Of a DNA stretch of 64,000 bases, positions 34,278 to 42,959 are shown one piece after another (within the stretch, counting starts at the first letter, position 1; every line of letters starts with the position of its first letter). The notes under the pieces are model-generated. The model saw only the letters and a list, made by a program, of their open reading frames with translations. It had not been told where the DNA came from and did no database searches. Where the stretch lies: positions 89,817 to 153,816 of the forward strand of contig JAOAPE010000014.1 in the NCBI GenBank assembly GCA_025462725.1, in the 5' to 3' direction. The stretch is from Terriglobales bacterium (GTDB lineage: Bacteria; Acidobacteriota; Terriglobia; Terriglobales; Acidobacteriaceae). A program made the translations under genes and the position numbers.

Positions 34278-34886
34278 ATGAATTTCGCCAAAGGTGGACT
34301 CGGCTGGATCGAAGTGGTTTGCGGTCCCATGTTCAGCGGTAAAAGTGAAGAACTGATCCGGCGCCTCCGTCGTGCCGAGATCGCCCGACAGCGCGTTCAG
34401 ATCTTCAAACCCGGCATTGACCAGCGTTATTCAGAAGACCACATCGTTTCCCATAGTGACTTAAAGATTCGCTCTGAGGCCGTAAAGAATGCTTCGGAAG
34501 TAATGGCCCGGGTCGATCTTCGCACTGAAGTTATCGGAATCGATGAAGCGCAATTCCTGGGCGCCGAGATGGTCGACGTGGCTATTCGACTCGGCGACAT
34601 GGGCAAGCGCGTGATCATCGCAGGTCTGGACACCGATTATCTTGGCCGTCCTTTTCACCCCATGCCGGAACTTCTCGCCATCGCGGACGAGATCACGAAG
34701 GCTCTAGCAATATGTGTTCAATGTGGCAATCCTGCGAAACACACGCAAAGATTGGTCGCCAGCGAAGACTTGATCGTAGTGGGTGCCGCGGGAATGTACG
34801 AAGCCCGATGCCGCCGCTGTTTTGAACCGGAATTGTCCAGCCTCAAATCAACCCAACCGACGGTCAAGCAAACGGCGCAAGCCTAA
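34278..34886 (+). CDS. tdk: thymidine kinase
   Basis: The 202-residue enzyme is a type II thymidine kinase: P-loop [20 protein letters not shown] (about 17-36), the Walker B-like [11 protein letters not shown] with the catalytic Glu (about 93-103), and the lasso segment [14 protein letters not shown]. The zinc site is formed by CVQCG in the middle and CRRCF near the C terminus. It phosphorylates thymidine to dTMP in nucleotide salvage. It lies 23 bases downstream of the deoxyribosyltransferase-like gene, forming a probable two-gene salvage unit. It ends two bases before the convergent potassium-channel gene. Confidence 0.95.
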   Translation: MNFAKGGLGWIEVVCGPMFSGKSEELIRRLRRAEIARQRVQIFKPGIDQRYSEDHIVSHSDLKIRSEAVKNASEVMARVDLRTEVIGIDEAQFLGAEMVDVAIRLGDMGKRVIIAGLDTDYLGRPFHPMPELLAIADEITKALAICVQCGNPAKHTQRLVASEDLIVVGAAGMYEARCRRCFEPELSSLKSTQPTVKQTAQA

Positions 34887-34888
34887 TC

Positions 34889-35839
34889 TTAGGTCTGCAC
34901 CTGCTCCACTTCGTGAAATCTTCCCATGTCCACGGTGAGTAAGCGCTGCTGCATTCCGCTGAACACGTTGGCGAATTTCGCGTTCCAAATCACTTCATCT
35001 GTCCTGTAAGACGACCTGCTATGGACGGTCTGCGAAAACGTCTCGTCGATTCCCGTCAACAAGATCAGAAATTCGGCGTGAGAAGCAGCCAGTTCTTCCC
35101 TGCTGAGTCCTTTCAGCGGACTGGCATCATCGATCGGATGAACGACGGTCCAAGTCAGCGGGAAAAAGGTGACGCGATTCCTCTCCAGCGTGAGCGGATA
35201 AAACCGGCGGATCGATTTGCCATCCACCATCTCGAACTTTGACAACAATACTTCCGCGGCCACTTCAATCAGCTGATTGCTTCTTCCATTTGTGATTCGG
35301 AACTGAAATGCCGTAATGCCGCGATACGGCGAAATCACGGCAGAATCGCTGTAAAGTATCTTCGCCGTAGGCCGCGAAAACCTCGCGAAAATCAGTCCGG
35401 TGGCCAAAGCAAACGCCAGCAATCCCACCAGCGCTTCAAGTGTCACAACGACATTCGCGGCAAGACTTTTTGGCACGATGTAGCCATAGCCAATAGTGGC
35501 AAACGTGTGCACGCTGAAGAAGTACTCCTCCAGGAACTTGGCGCTCTGGTGGGTAGTCTCGTTCTCAAGGGCACCGGGCCCGCACATCATGAAAGCCAGG
35601 GCGAACACCGCATTCACCAGCAGATATGCCACTGTCATTAAGGAGATAAATCTCGTCCATGACATTGTTAGCAGGGCATGATAGCTGCTGAGCGAGTTCC
35701 AAAAACTTAATCCTTCGCGGGCCACGTTGAAGCTGCCATCGCGGTTCAACAACCGAATCTGTTGCTCTTGTGCGACAACCGACCCAAAACCCAGATCGCG
35801 TAGTTCATCAGCAGAATATGTCCGCGACATTGTGCTCAT
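34889..35839 (-). CDS. inward-rectifier-type potassium channel (KirBac-like)
   Basis: A 316-residue protein with two membrane helices (about 66-88 and 125-147) and the pore loop between them. The selectivity filter is TIGYGY in SVHTFATIGYGYIVPKS. The C-terminal half (ISPYRGITAFQFRITNGRSN, AEVLLSKFE, ALTLERNRVTFFPLTWTVVH, GIDETFSQTVHSRSSY) is the immunoglobulin-like cytoplasmic domain of Kir channels. This is a prokaryotic Kir with a slide helix at about 45-60 (SFWNSLSSYHALLTMSWTRF). I use ATG 35839, which has AGGAG eight bases upstream; the frame extends nine codons back. The gating ligand is unknown. Confidence 0.92.
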   Translation of the reverse strand: MSTMSRTYSADELRDLGFGSVVAQEQQIRLLNRDGSFNVAREGLSFWNSLSSYHALLTMSWTRFISLMTVAYLLVNAVFALAFMMCGPGALENETTHQSAKFLEEYFFSVHTFATIGYGYIVPKSLAANVVVTLEALVGLLAFALATGLIFARFSRPTAKILYSDSAVISPYRGITAFQFRITNGRSNQLIEVAAEVLLSKFEMVDGKSIRRFYPLTLERNRVTFFPLTWTVVHPIDDASPLKGLSREELAASHAEFLILLTGIDETFSQTVHSRSSYRTDEVIWNAKFANVFSGMQQRLLTVDMGRFHEVEQVQT

Positions 35840-35866
35840 TTGTGGAACTCCTGTTTGAACTTGCAA

Positions 35867-36191
35867 GTGAATAGGATTAAGTGTAATAGCGCAATCCTTC
35901 GTGGCACTATTCCGGTGCGTTCAACGTAATCGGCCCGGTCAGAAGCAAATTCTTTCCCCGAAAAACTTTAGAGTCTTTGCAACCCTTTGGCGATTCGCGA
36001 TTTCCACAGGTGCAAGCTGTCACCTGAATGCAGCAACCTACCTCCGTCGTATGTCTTGGGAATAGGACAGCCGTTCATTCCCTGGCCGGGCCCAGGTCTC
36101 TCAACCTATTCAAGAATAAGCAACCGCGTGAGCGCGGGACGACGGCATGGTTTTGTCCTGCGATTGCATGATCGTTGCTGAGGACCCCTGT
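35867..36191 (+). other. intergenic region between the Kir channel and the giant repeat protein
   Basis: This 325-base spacer separates two divergent genes and should hold both promoters. An inverted repeat CAGGTG-N8-CACCTG lies at about 36007-36026, and GAGGA at about 36180 serves the downstream start. I see no RNA gene or supportable open frame in it. Confidence 0.5.
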
Positions 36192-39100
36192 ATGCAAACG
36201 CGCAAGCGATTCGCCACATCTTTGTTGCTCATCGTGTTCGGTTTCACTTTCATCCTGAGTGCGACATTGCCAAATGTTGAGATCGGCAAATGGTCGGCAG
36301 GACCGGACATGCCTCGCCCGCTGGCGAACGCCTCCGCTGTAATACTTTCGGATGGTAGCGTCTTTATCAGTGGCGGCGACAGCAGTGACGGTCCTGTGGC
36401 ATCGGCGCTCGTGTTTTTTGGCGGAGCCTTCGGCTCTGTGGGACCAATGAATACGCCGCGTTCTCACCATGCCTCCGCCTTGTTAAAAGACGGGCGCGTT
36501 TTGGTTACAGGCGGATTGTCCGGTGGTGGCGCGACGAACACAGCAGAAGTCTTCGATCCAGCAGACGGCTCTTGGTCGGCGGCAGGAAATCTCCTCGATG
36601 CCCGCAGCGGCCACACGGCTTCCCTACTGCACGATGGTCGAGTGCTGATCGCCGGTGGCAATGGTTCCGCTGGTCCAATACTCAACCTCGAGATTTATGA
36701 TCCTGATACAAACAAGTTTTCTTCCGCAGGTGGCCTCACTACTGCCCGCGCCGACCACGCGGCTGTAGTTTTATCAAACGGACACGTTCTCATACTTGGC
36801 GGAACCGATGGCTCGCAAGTCTTGAGTTCCAGCGAAATATTCAGTCCGGGCGACTCAACCGTTTCCAGCGGTCCAAGTTTGAGCAGTCCGCGCGCAAAAG
36901 CGTCCGCAACAACCTTGTTGGATGGAAGAGTCGCCGTGATCGGCGGTAACAATGGCAACGCAGATTTGGGTTCCGCTGAGATCTACAGCGGCGGAACTTT
37001 CTCCGCCGTCTCAGACCAGCTTTCGCAACCACGCAGCGGTCATCTGGCTTTCTTGCTGCCCCACAATAATTCCGTTCTGGTAGTTGGCGGAAGCGCAGCA
37101 GGAACGGATCTATCTAGCGCCGAGCTATTTGCGCCATGGACTGGAAGTTTCAAGCAGACTGGTTCCCTGGCATCCGCTCGCAATAACTCTGTCGGCGGAC
37201 CGCTCGATGTTGACGGACTTCTCTTTGTCGCGGGTGGAAACAATTCAGCCAGCAGCGAGCTTTATGGTTTCGCAACCCTGAAGACGGACCGCGACGACTA
37301 CGGGCCAGGAACTCCGGTGCAATTTACCGGCAGCGGATGGGTCCCTGGTGAAACGGTCACGTTAACATTTGTCGAATCACCCAATCTGGATCAGCATCCT
37401 GCGATCACGGTCACGGCGGATGCAGATGGCAACATCTCTAATAGTGACTTCTCCCCTGACGGCTATGACGTGGACGTCCATTTCTATGTGACCGCCAAGG
37501 GGAGCGCGTCGAGTGCACAGGTGACGTTTACTGATGCTGCAGGCGATGACACTTCTACGGTTGTGTCCTGCACTCCCAATCCGGTTACACAGAATAGTGC
37601 AACTACGTGTACTGGCACAGTTTCGAATCTCAACACTGGAGCCGGCAACAATGGGTTCCCGCAGGGCACACTAGTTTTTTCTTTTAACGGCACTGGGACG
37701 TTTGCGCCCGCGACAGGAATTTGCACTCTCGCACAAATTGGAAGCACCCTCACTTCAAAATGTAGCCTAACCCTCACTCCTACCACCGCGGTCAGCGGCA
37801 ACGTGAAGGCCAACTACAACGCCACCGACAACCGCTGGAAGAACAGCGTCAGCCCGAATTTCGCCCTAACTGTAAACGCTCCCACCTGTACCGCCCCATC
37901 GGTAACCACCAATCCCGCCAGCCAGACATTCGCTGCCGGACAGAATGCCACCTTCACGGCCGCAGCTAGCGGAAACCCGACTCCAACCGTTCAATGGCAA
38001 GTGAGTACGAATGGCGGAACTTCATTCTCAAATATCACCGGAGCGACATCGCTCACACTCACTTTGAACGCAGTAACTCCATCAATGAGCGGTAACCAGT
38101 ATCGTGCTGTGTTTACGAACACGTGCACTCCATCGACTGCCACAAGCGCGGCAGCCACACTAACCGTCAACAAATCAACTCCCGTGATAACGTGGGCGAA
38201 TCCAGCGGATATTACATATGGCACGGCCCTCGGCTCAACACAGTTGAATGCCACAGCCACCTTCAACAGTAATCCAGTTCCCGGGACGTTTACCTACACG
38301 CCGGCAGCAGGAACGAAGCTTGGGGTCGGCACTGCCCAGGTTCTGTCTGTGAACTTCACGCCCACTGATACAGCGACCTACAACAGCGTGAACAACACCG
38401 TCGTTCACATCAACGTCTTGAAGGCTAGTTTGAGCGTCACGGCAGATGATAAGTCCAAGATCTACGGTGCTGCTCTGCCTGCATTCACATACGTGATCAG
38501 CGGATTCGTGAACGGAGACACATCCAGCGTCGTTTCCGGTAACGCCAGTTGCACATCCACTGGCACGACAGGAAGCCCGGCAGGAACGTATCCGATCACC
38601 TGCGCTACGGGTACGCTTGCCGCAGCAAACTACTCTTTCAGTTTTGTCGCAGGAACGCTCACTGTAACAAAAGCCTCGCTGACTGTTACCGCGGACGACA
38701 AGACAAAACCTTACGGCGCCGCATTACCGGCGCTCACTTACACCATCACCGGACTCACAAATGGCGACACCGGCAGCGCTGTTACAGGAAATGCGAGTTG
38801 CACCACCCCTGGCACGGCAACTAGTTCCGTGGGGACTTTCTCCATTACCTGCACAATCGGCACACTCGCCGCTGCGAATTACACATTCAGCTTTGCGCCG
38901 GGGACGTTGACCATATCGAAAGCCACTCTCACTGCGAAGGCTGACGACAAATCACGATCATACGGCGCAGCGAATCCGGCATTCACGGGCGTCCTCACCG
39001 GTGTCGTGAACAGCGACAACATCACTGCTAGCTACACAACGACGGCACTCGCTGCCAGCGACGTGGGTACATATCCAATCACCCCAACTCTGAACGACCC

Positions 39101-42100
39101 CGATCATCGGCTCACAAACTACGACGTGACCAGCACCAATGGTGTTCTCACCATCATCAAAGCTGGACTTACAGTGAAAGCGGATGATAAATCGCGCTCC
39201 TACGGCGCAGCGAATCCCGCCTTCACCGGCGTGCTTACGGGAGTAGTGAACAGCGACAACATCACCGCGAGTTATTCATCCGCCGCTTTGGCCGCCAGTG
39301 ATGTGGGTACATATCCGATCACTCCCACGTTGAACGACCCCGACCATCGGCTGGCAAACTATGACGTGACCAGCACAAACGGTGTGTTGACCATCATCAA
39401 GGCTTCTCTTTCAGTGAAAGCGGACAACAAATCACGCTCCTATGGCGCAGCCAATCCCGCGTTCACAGGTGTGTTAACAGGTGTGGTCAACAGCGACAAC
39501 GTTACAGCGAGTTATTCCACGCCGGCTGTTGCAGGAAGCAATGTCGGCACATACGCAATCACTCCTTCCCTGAATGATCCAGACCATCGGCTCGGAAATT
39601 ATGACGTGACCAGTACCGATGGGGTGCTGACGATTATCAAGGCAGGCCTTTCAGTGAAGGCCGACGATAAGTCGCGCACATACGGGGCTGCAAATCCGGC
39701 GTTTACCGGTGTGCTTACGGGCGTGGTGAACAGCGACAATATCACCGCAACATATTCAACTTTGGCCACCGCCGCAAGCAATGTCGGGACGTATGCGATC
39801 ACCCCAGCAATTTCCGATCCTGATCATCGCCTTCCGAACTATGACCTCACCAGCACTGACGGAACGCTGGCTATCATCAAAGCAGCACTCTCAATCAAAG
39901 CGGATGACAAATCGCGCCCCTATGGCGCGGCCAATCCAGCATTCACCGGCGTTCTGACTGGCATTGTAAACAGCGACAACATCACAGCCACCTACTCAAC
40001 CTTGGCAACGCCCGGCAGCAACGTCGGAACCTACGCCATCACTCCCGCTCTCAGCGATCCTGACCACCGTCTCGGCAACTACGACATCACCAGCACTGAC
40101 GGAACACTCGCAATCATTAAAGCTGCGCTCTCAGTGAAGGCTGATGACAAGTCTCGAACCTACGGCGCTGCGAATCCAGCATTCACCGGTGTGCTCAGTG
40201 GAGTCGTTAACAGCGACAACATTATTGCTACTTATTCGACACTCGCTGTGAGCGGCAGCAATGTCGGAACGTACTCTATCACTCCGGCTTTGAGCGATCC
40301 CGATCACCGCCTCGGCAATTACGACATCACCAGCACTGACGGAACATTGGCCATCATTAAGGCCGCACTCTCTGTGAAAGCCGACGATAAGTCCCGCACC
40401 TACGGAGGAGCCAATCCACCATTTACCGGCGTGCTGACTGGAGTCGTTAACAGTGACAACATCGGCGCGAGCTATTCGACTCTGGCCACAGCCGGTAGCA
40501 ACGTCGGAACATATGCCATCACACCGGCGCTGAGCGATCCCGATCATCGCCTCGGCAACTACGACATCACCAGCACCGACGGCACACTTGCCATCATCAA
40601 GGCCGCTCTATCGGTGAAGGCAGACGATAAGTCCCGCACCTACGGTACAAGCAATCCACCTTTCACGGGTGCCCTCATTGGCGTGGTGAATAGCGACAAC
40701 ATCACTGCTTCTTATTCGTCACTCGCTGTGACAGGGAGCAATGTCGGAACATATGCCATCACACCGGCGCTGAGCGATCCCGATCATCGCCTCGGCAACT
40801 ACGACATCACCAGCACCGACGGCACACTCGCCATCATCAAGGCTGCACTCTCAGTCAAAGCCGACGATAAGTCCCGCACCTACGGCGGAAGCAATCCACC
40901 ATTCACCGGCGTGCTGATCGGCGTCGTAAACAGCGACAACATCATTGCCAGCTATTCAACATTAGCGACAGCCGGCAGCAACGTCGGAACGTACGCCATC
41001 ACTCCCGCTCTCAGCGATCCCGATCACCGCCTCAGCAACTATGACATCACCAGCACTGACGGCACACTTGCGATCATCAAGGCCACTCTCTCGGTGAAGG
41101 CTGATGACAAGTCCCGCACCTACGGTGCGGCCAATCCTGTGCTCACCGGTCTCCTGCTTGGTGTGGTCAATGACGACAACATCAGCGCTAGTTATTCCAC
41201 TCCCGCTGATCCCGCAAGCAATGTCGGCGCGTATGCGATCACGCCCTCTCTTGCAGACCCAGATCACCGACTCGGCAACTATGACATAACCAGCACCAAC
41301 GGTGTCCTCACGATTGACAAGGCCGGATTGAGTGTAAAGGCTGACGATAAGTCGCGCGCGTATGGCTCTGCGAATCCCGCTCTCACGGGCGTGCTTCTTG
41401 GAGTCCTGAACGGCGACAACATCGCGGCAAGCTACTCAACCCCAGCTGTCGTGGGCAGCAACATTGGCAGTTATCCAATCTCACCGTCGCTGAGCGACCC
41501 TGATCACCGCCTCGGCAACTATGAAATCACCAGCACTGATGGAACTCTCCTCATCTCGAAGGTGGCGCTGTCAGTGGCTGCAGATGACAAGTCGCGACTG
41601 TATGGTTCTGCGAACCCGACGCTTACCGGCGTACTCGCCGGAGTTGTGAATAGTGACAACATCACCGTCATCTATTCCACGCCGGCCACTCCAGGCAGCA
41701 TAATCGGAAGCTATGCGATAACTGCCGCATTGCAAGACCCGGACCACCGCTTAGGAAACTACGACGTCACCAATACAAATGGGACCCTCACAATCGGAAA
41801 AGCGGCGCTTTCGGTCACCGCTGATGACAAGTCGCGCATTTACGGTTCTCCGAATCCCCCGCTCACAGGTGTGCTGACCGGCGTGGTAAATAGCGACAAC
41901 ATCACCGCGTCCTATTCAACCTTGGCGATCACAGCCAGCAATGTGGGAACGTATGCAATAACGCCTGCGCTGAACGATCCTGACCATCGCCTCGGCAATT
42001 ACGACTTGACCAGCACTCAAGGGACGCTGCTGATTTCAAAGGCCGCGCTCTCGGTTGTCGCTGACGCTAAATCGCGATTGTATGGCGCAGTGAATCCTGC

Positions 42101-42893
42101 ATTCACAGGAGTGCTGACCGGAGTAGTCAATAGCGACAACATTACCGCCACATACTCCAGCGCAGCTACGGTGAACACCAATGTCGGTACTTACGCTATA
42201 ACGCCGGCATTGGCTGACCCCAACAGCAGACTTGGAAACTACACAGTCGTCTCCACCAACGGCGTTTTGACGATCGCGGCCGCTCCACTCACAATAACCG
42301 CGAACAATCTCTCCAAGGTGTACAACGCCGCTAACCCGGCCCTGACCGCCACCTACGCAGGATTTGTGCTCTCACAGAATTCCAGCGCCTTGACGGGAAG
42401 TTTGACGTGCAGCACTACAGCTGTTCTTAACAGTTCAGTGGGCAGTTATCCCATTAATTGTTCTGGACAGACCTCTACCAACTATGCCATCACCTATGTC
42501 GCAGGCAGTTTGAAAATCTTGTATTCGACACTTGCTTGCGGCGGTTCACCAGGACACAGCATCCTTCAACCCATCAACGCCGATGGAACCAGCGTTTTCA
42601 AGCAAGGCAGCACTACACCGGCGAAGTTCCGCGTGTGCGATGCAAATGGTATCTCTATCGGGACGCCAGGGGTCGTTACTAACTTCAAGATAATTGCTAT
42701 ACAAACTGGATTGGTAACCCAGACCGTCAATGAGGATCCCATCTCCACAACACCGGATGATGTTTTCACCTTTGACGGAGAACAATGGCACTTCAACATC
42801 AAAACCAAGAACCTGTCTGCTAATAACACTTACACATACTTGATCTCATTGAACGATGGCTCAACCATCCAGTTCATGTATGGACTGAAGTAA
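36192..42893 (+). CDS. giant secreted kelch - MBG-repeat - PxKF protein
   Basis: The 2233-residue protein has a signal peptide (RFATSLLLIVFGFTFILSAT). A kelch beta-propeller (about 35-375) has blades such as HHASALLKDGRVLVTGGLSG and HTASLLHDGRVLIAGGN. After beta-sandwich and Ig-like segments (about 380-740) come 17 MBG-type repeats: two of 83 residues, fourteen of exactly 80, and one final longer unit. Each starts near SVKADDKSRTYGAANPAFTG and ends DPDHRLGNYDITSTDG. The C-terminal 120 residues match a PxKF-like domain (GSTTPAKFRVCDANGISIG, FNIKTKNLSANNTYTYLISL). Such proteins are taken to act in adhesion or carbohydrate binding outside the cell. ATG 36192 follows GAGGA. A strong terminator follows. 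Confidence 0.9.
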   Translation: MQTRKRFATSLLLIVFGFTFILSATLPNVEIGKWSAGPDMPRPLANASAVILSDGSVFISGGDSSDGPVASALVFFGGAFGSVGPMNTPRSHHASALLKDGRVLVTGGLSGGGATNTAEVFDPADGSWSAAGNLLDARSGHTASLLHDGRVLIAGGNGSAGPILNLEIYDPDTNKFSSAGGLTTARADHAAVVLSNGHVLILGGTDGSQVLSSSEIFSPGDSTVSSGPSLSSPRAKASATTLLDGRVAVIGGNNGNADLGSAEIYSGGTFSAVSDQLSQPRSGHLAFLLPHNNSVLVVGGSAAGTDLSSAELFAPWTGSFKQTGSLASARNNSVGGPLDVDGLLFVAGGNNSASSELYGFATLKTDRDDYGPGTPVQFTGSGWVPGETVTLTFVESPNLDQHPAITVTADADGNISNSDFSPDGYDVDVHFYVTAKGSASSAQVTFTDAAGDDTSTVVSCTPNPVTQNSATTCTGTVSNLNTGAGNNGFPQGTLVFSFNGTGTFAPATGICTLAQIGSTLTSKCSLTLTPTTAVSGNVKANYNATDNRWKNSVSPNFALTVNAPTCTAPSVTTNPASQTFAAGQNATFTAAASGNPTPTVQWQVSTNGGTSFSNITGATSLTLTLNAVTPSMSGNQYRAVFTNTCTPSTATSAAATLTVNKSTPVITWANPADITYGTALGSTQLNATATFNSNPVPGTFTYTPAAGTKLGVGTAQVLSVNFTPTDTATYNSVNNTVVHINVLKASLSVTADDKSKIYGAALPAFTYVISGFVNGDTSSVVSGNASCTSTGTTGSPAGTYPITCATGTLAAANYSFSFVAGTLTVTKASLTVTADDKTKPYGAALPALTYTITGLTNGDTGSAVTGNASCTTPGTATSSVGTFSITCTIGTLAAANYTFSFAPGTLTISKATLTAKADDKSRSYGAANPAFTGVLTGVVNSDNITASYTTTALAASDVGTYPITPTLNDPDHRLTNYDVTSTNGVLTIIKAGLTVKADDKSRSYGAANPAFTGVLTGVVNSDNITASYSSAALAASDVGTYPITPTLNDPDHRLANYDVTSTNGVLTIIKASLSVKADNKSRSYGAANPAFTGVLTGVVNSDNVTASYSTPAVAGSNVGTYAITPSLNDPDHRLGNYDVTSTDGVLTIIKAGLSVKADDKSRTYGAANPAFTGVLTGVVNSDNITATYSTLATAASNVGTYAITPAISDPDHRLPNYDLTSTDGTLAIIKAALSIKADDKSRPYGAANPAFTGVLTGIVNSDNITATYSTLATPGSNVGTYAITPALSDPDHRLGNYDITSTDGTLAIIKAALSVKADDKSRTYGAANPAFTGVLSGVVNSDNIIATYSTLAVSGSNVGTYSITPALSDPDHRLGNYDITSTDGTLAIIKAALSVKADDKSRTYGGANPPFTGVLTGVVNSDNIGASYSTLATAGSNVGTYAITPALSDPDHRLGNYDITSTDGTLAIIKAALSVKADDKSRTYGTSNPPFTGALIGVVNSDNITASYSSLAVTGSNVGTYAITPALSDPDHRLGNYDITSTDGTLAIIKAALSVKADDKSRTYGGSNPPFTGVLIGVVNSDNIIASYSTLATAGSNVGTYAITPALSDPDHRLSNYDITSTDGTLAIIKATLSVKADDKSRTYGAANPVLTGLLLGVVNDDNISASYSTPADPASNVGAYAITPSLADPDHRLGNYDITSTNGVLTIDKAGLSVKADDKSRAYGSANPALTGVLLGVLNGDNIAASYSTPAVVGSNIGSYPISPSLSDPDHRLGNYEITSTDGTLLISKVALSVAADDKSRLYGSANPTLTGVLAGVVNSDNITVIYSTPATPGSIIGSYAITAALQDPDHRLGNYDVTNTNGTLTIGKAALSVTADDKSRIYGSPNPPLTGVLTGVVNSDNITASYSTLAITASNVGTYAITPALNDPDHRLGNYDLTSTQGTLLISKAALSVVADAKSRLYGAVNPAFTGVLTGVVNSDNITATYSSAATVNTNVGTYAITPALADPNSRLGNYTVVSTNGVLTIAAAPLTITANNLSKVYNAANPALTATYAGFVLSQNSSALTGSLTCSTTAVLNSSVGSYPINCSGQTSTNYAITYVAGSLKILYSTLACGGSPGHSILQPINADGTSVFKQGSTTPAKFRVCDANGISIGTPGVVTNFKIIAIQTGLVTQTVNEDPISTTPDDVFTFDGEQWHFNIKTKNLSANNTYTYLISLNDGSTIQFMYGLK
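38928..42287 (+). repeat. 14 tandem 240-nt coding repeats
   Basis: Counted by eye, the 80-codon units follow one another with no insertion or deletion. The Leu codon that begins the first unit is at 38928 and that of the unit after the fourteenth at 42288, exactly 14 x 240 bases apart. Middle copies (about 40100-41090) share long stretches almost identical in DNA, while the outer copies are more diverged. Two related 249-base units precede the array (38430 and 38679). Confidence 0.9.
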
Positions 42894-42918
42894 TCGCCAC
42901 TTCAGTTCCCCTGAAGAG

Positions 42919-42947
42919 CGCCCCGGTGATTGACCGGGGCGTTTTTT
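42919..42947 (+). terminator. rho-independent terminator of the giant repeat gene
   Basis: CGCCCCGGT-GATTG-ACCGGGGCG forms a perfect nine-base-pair stem with a five-base loop, directly followed by a run of six T. It lies 26 bases after the stop codon of the repeat protein and 13 bases from the end of the convergent M14 peptidase gene. Confidence 0.95.
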
Positions 42948-42959
42948 CTTGCAGTGCTC

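Noticed and set aside
38928..42287. Regular 240-base repeats as a CRISPR-like array
   Set aside because: The unit is coding, in one frame, with an 80-residue MBG-type domain each; there are no unique spacers.
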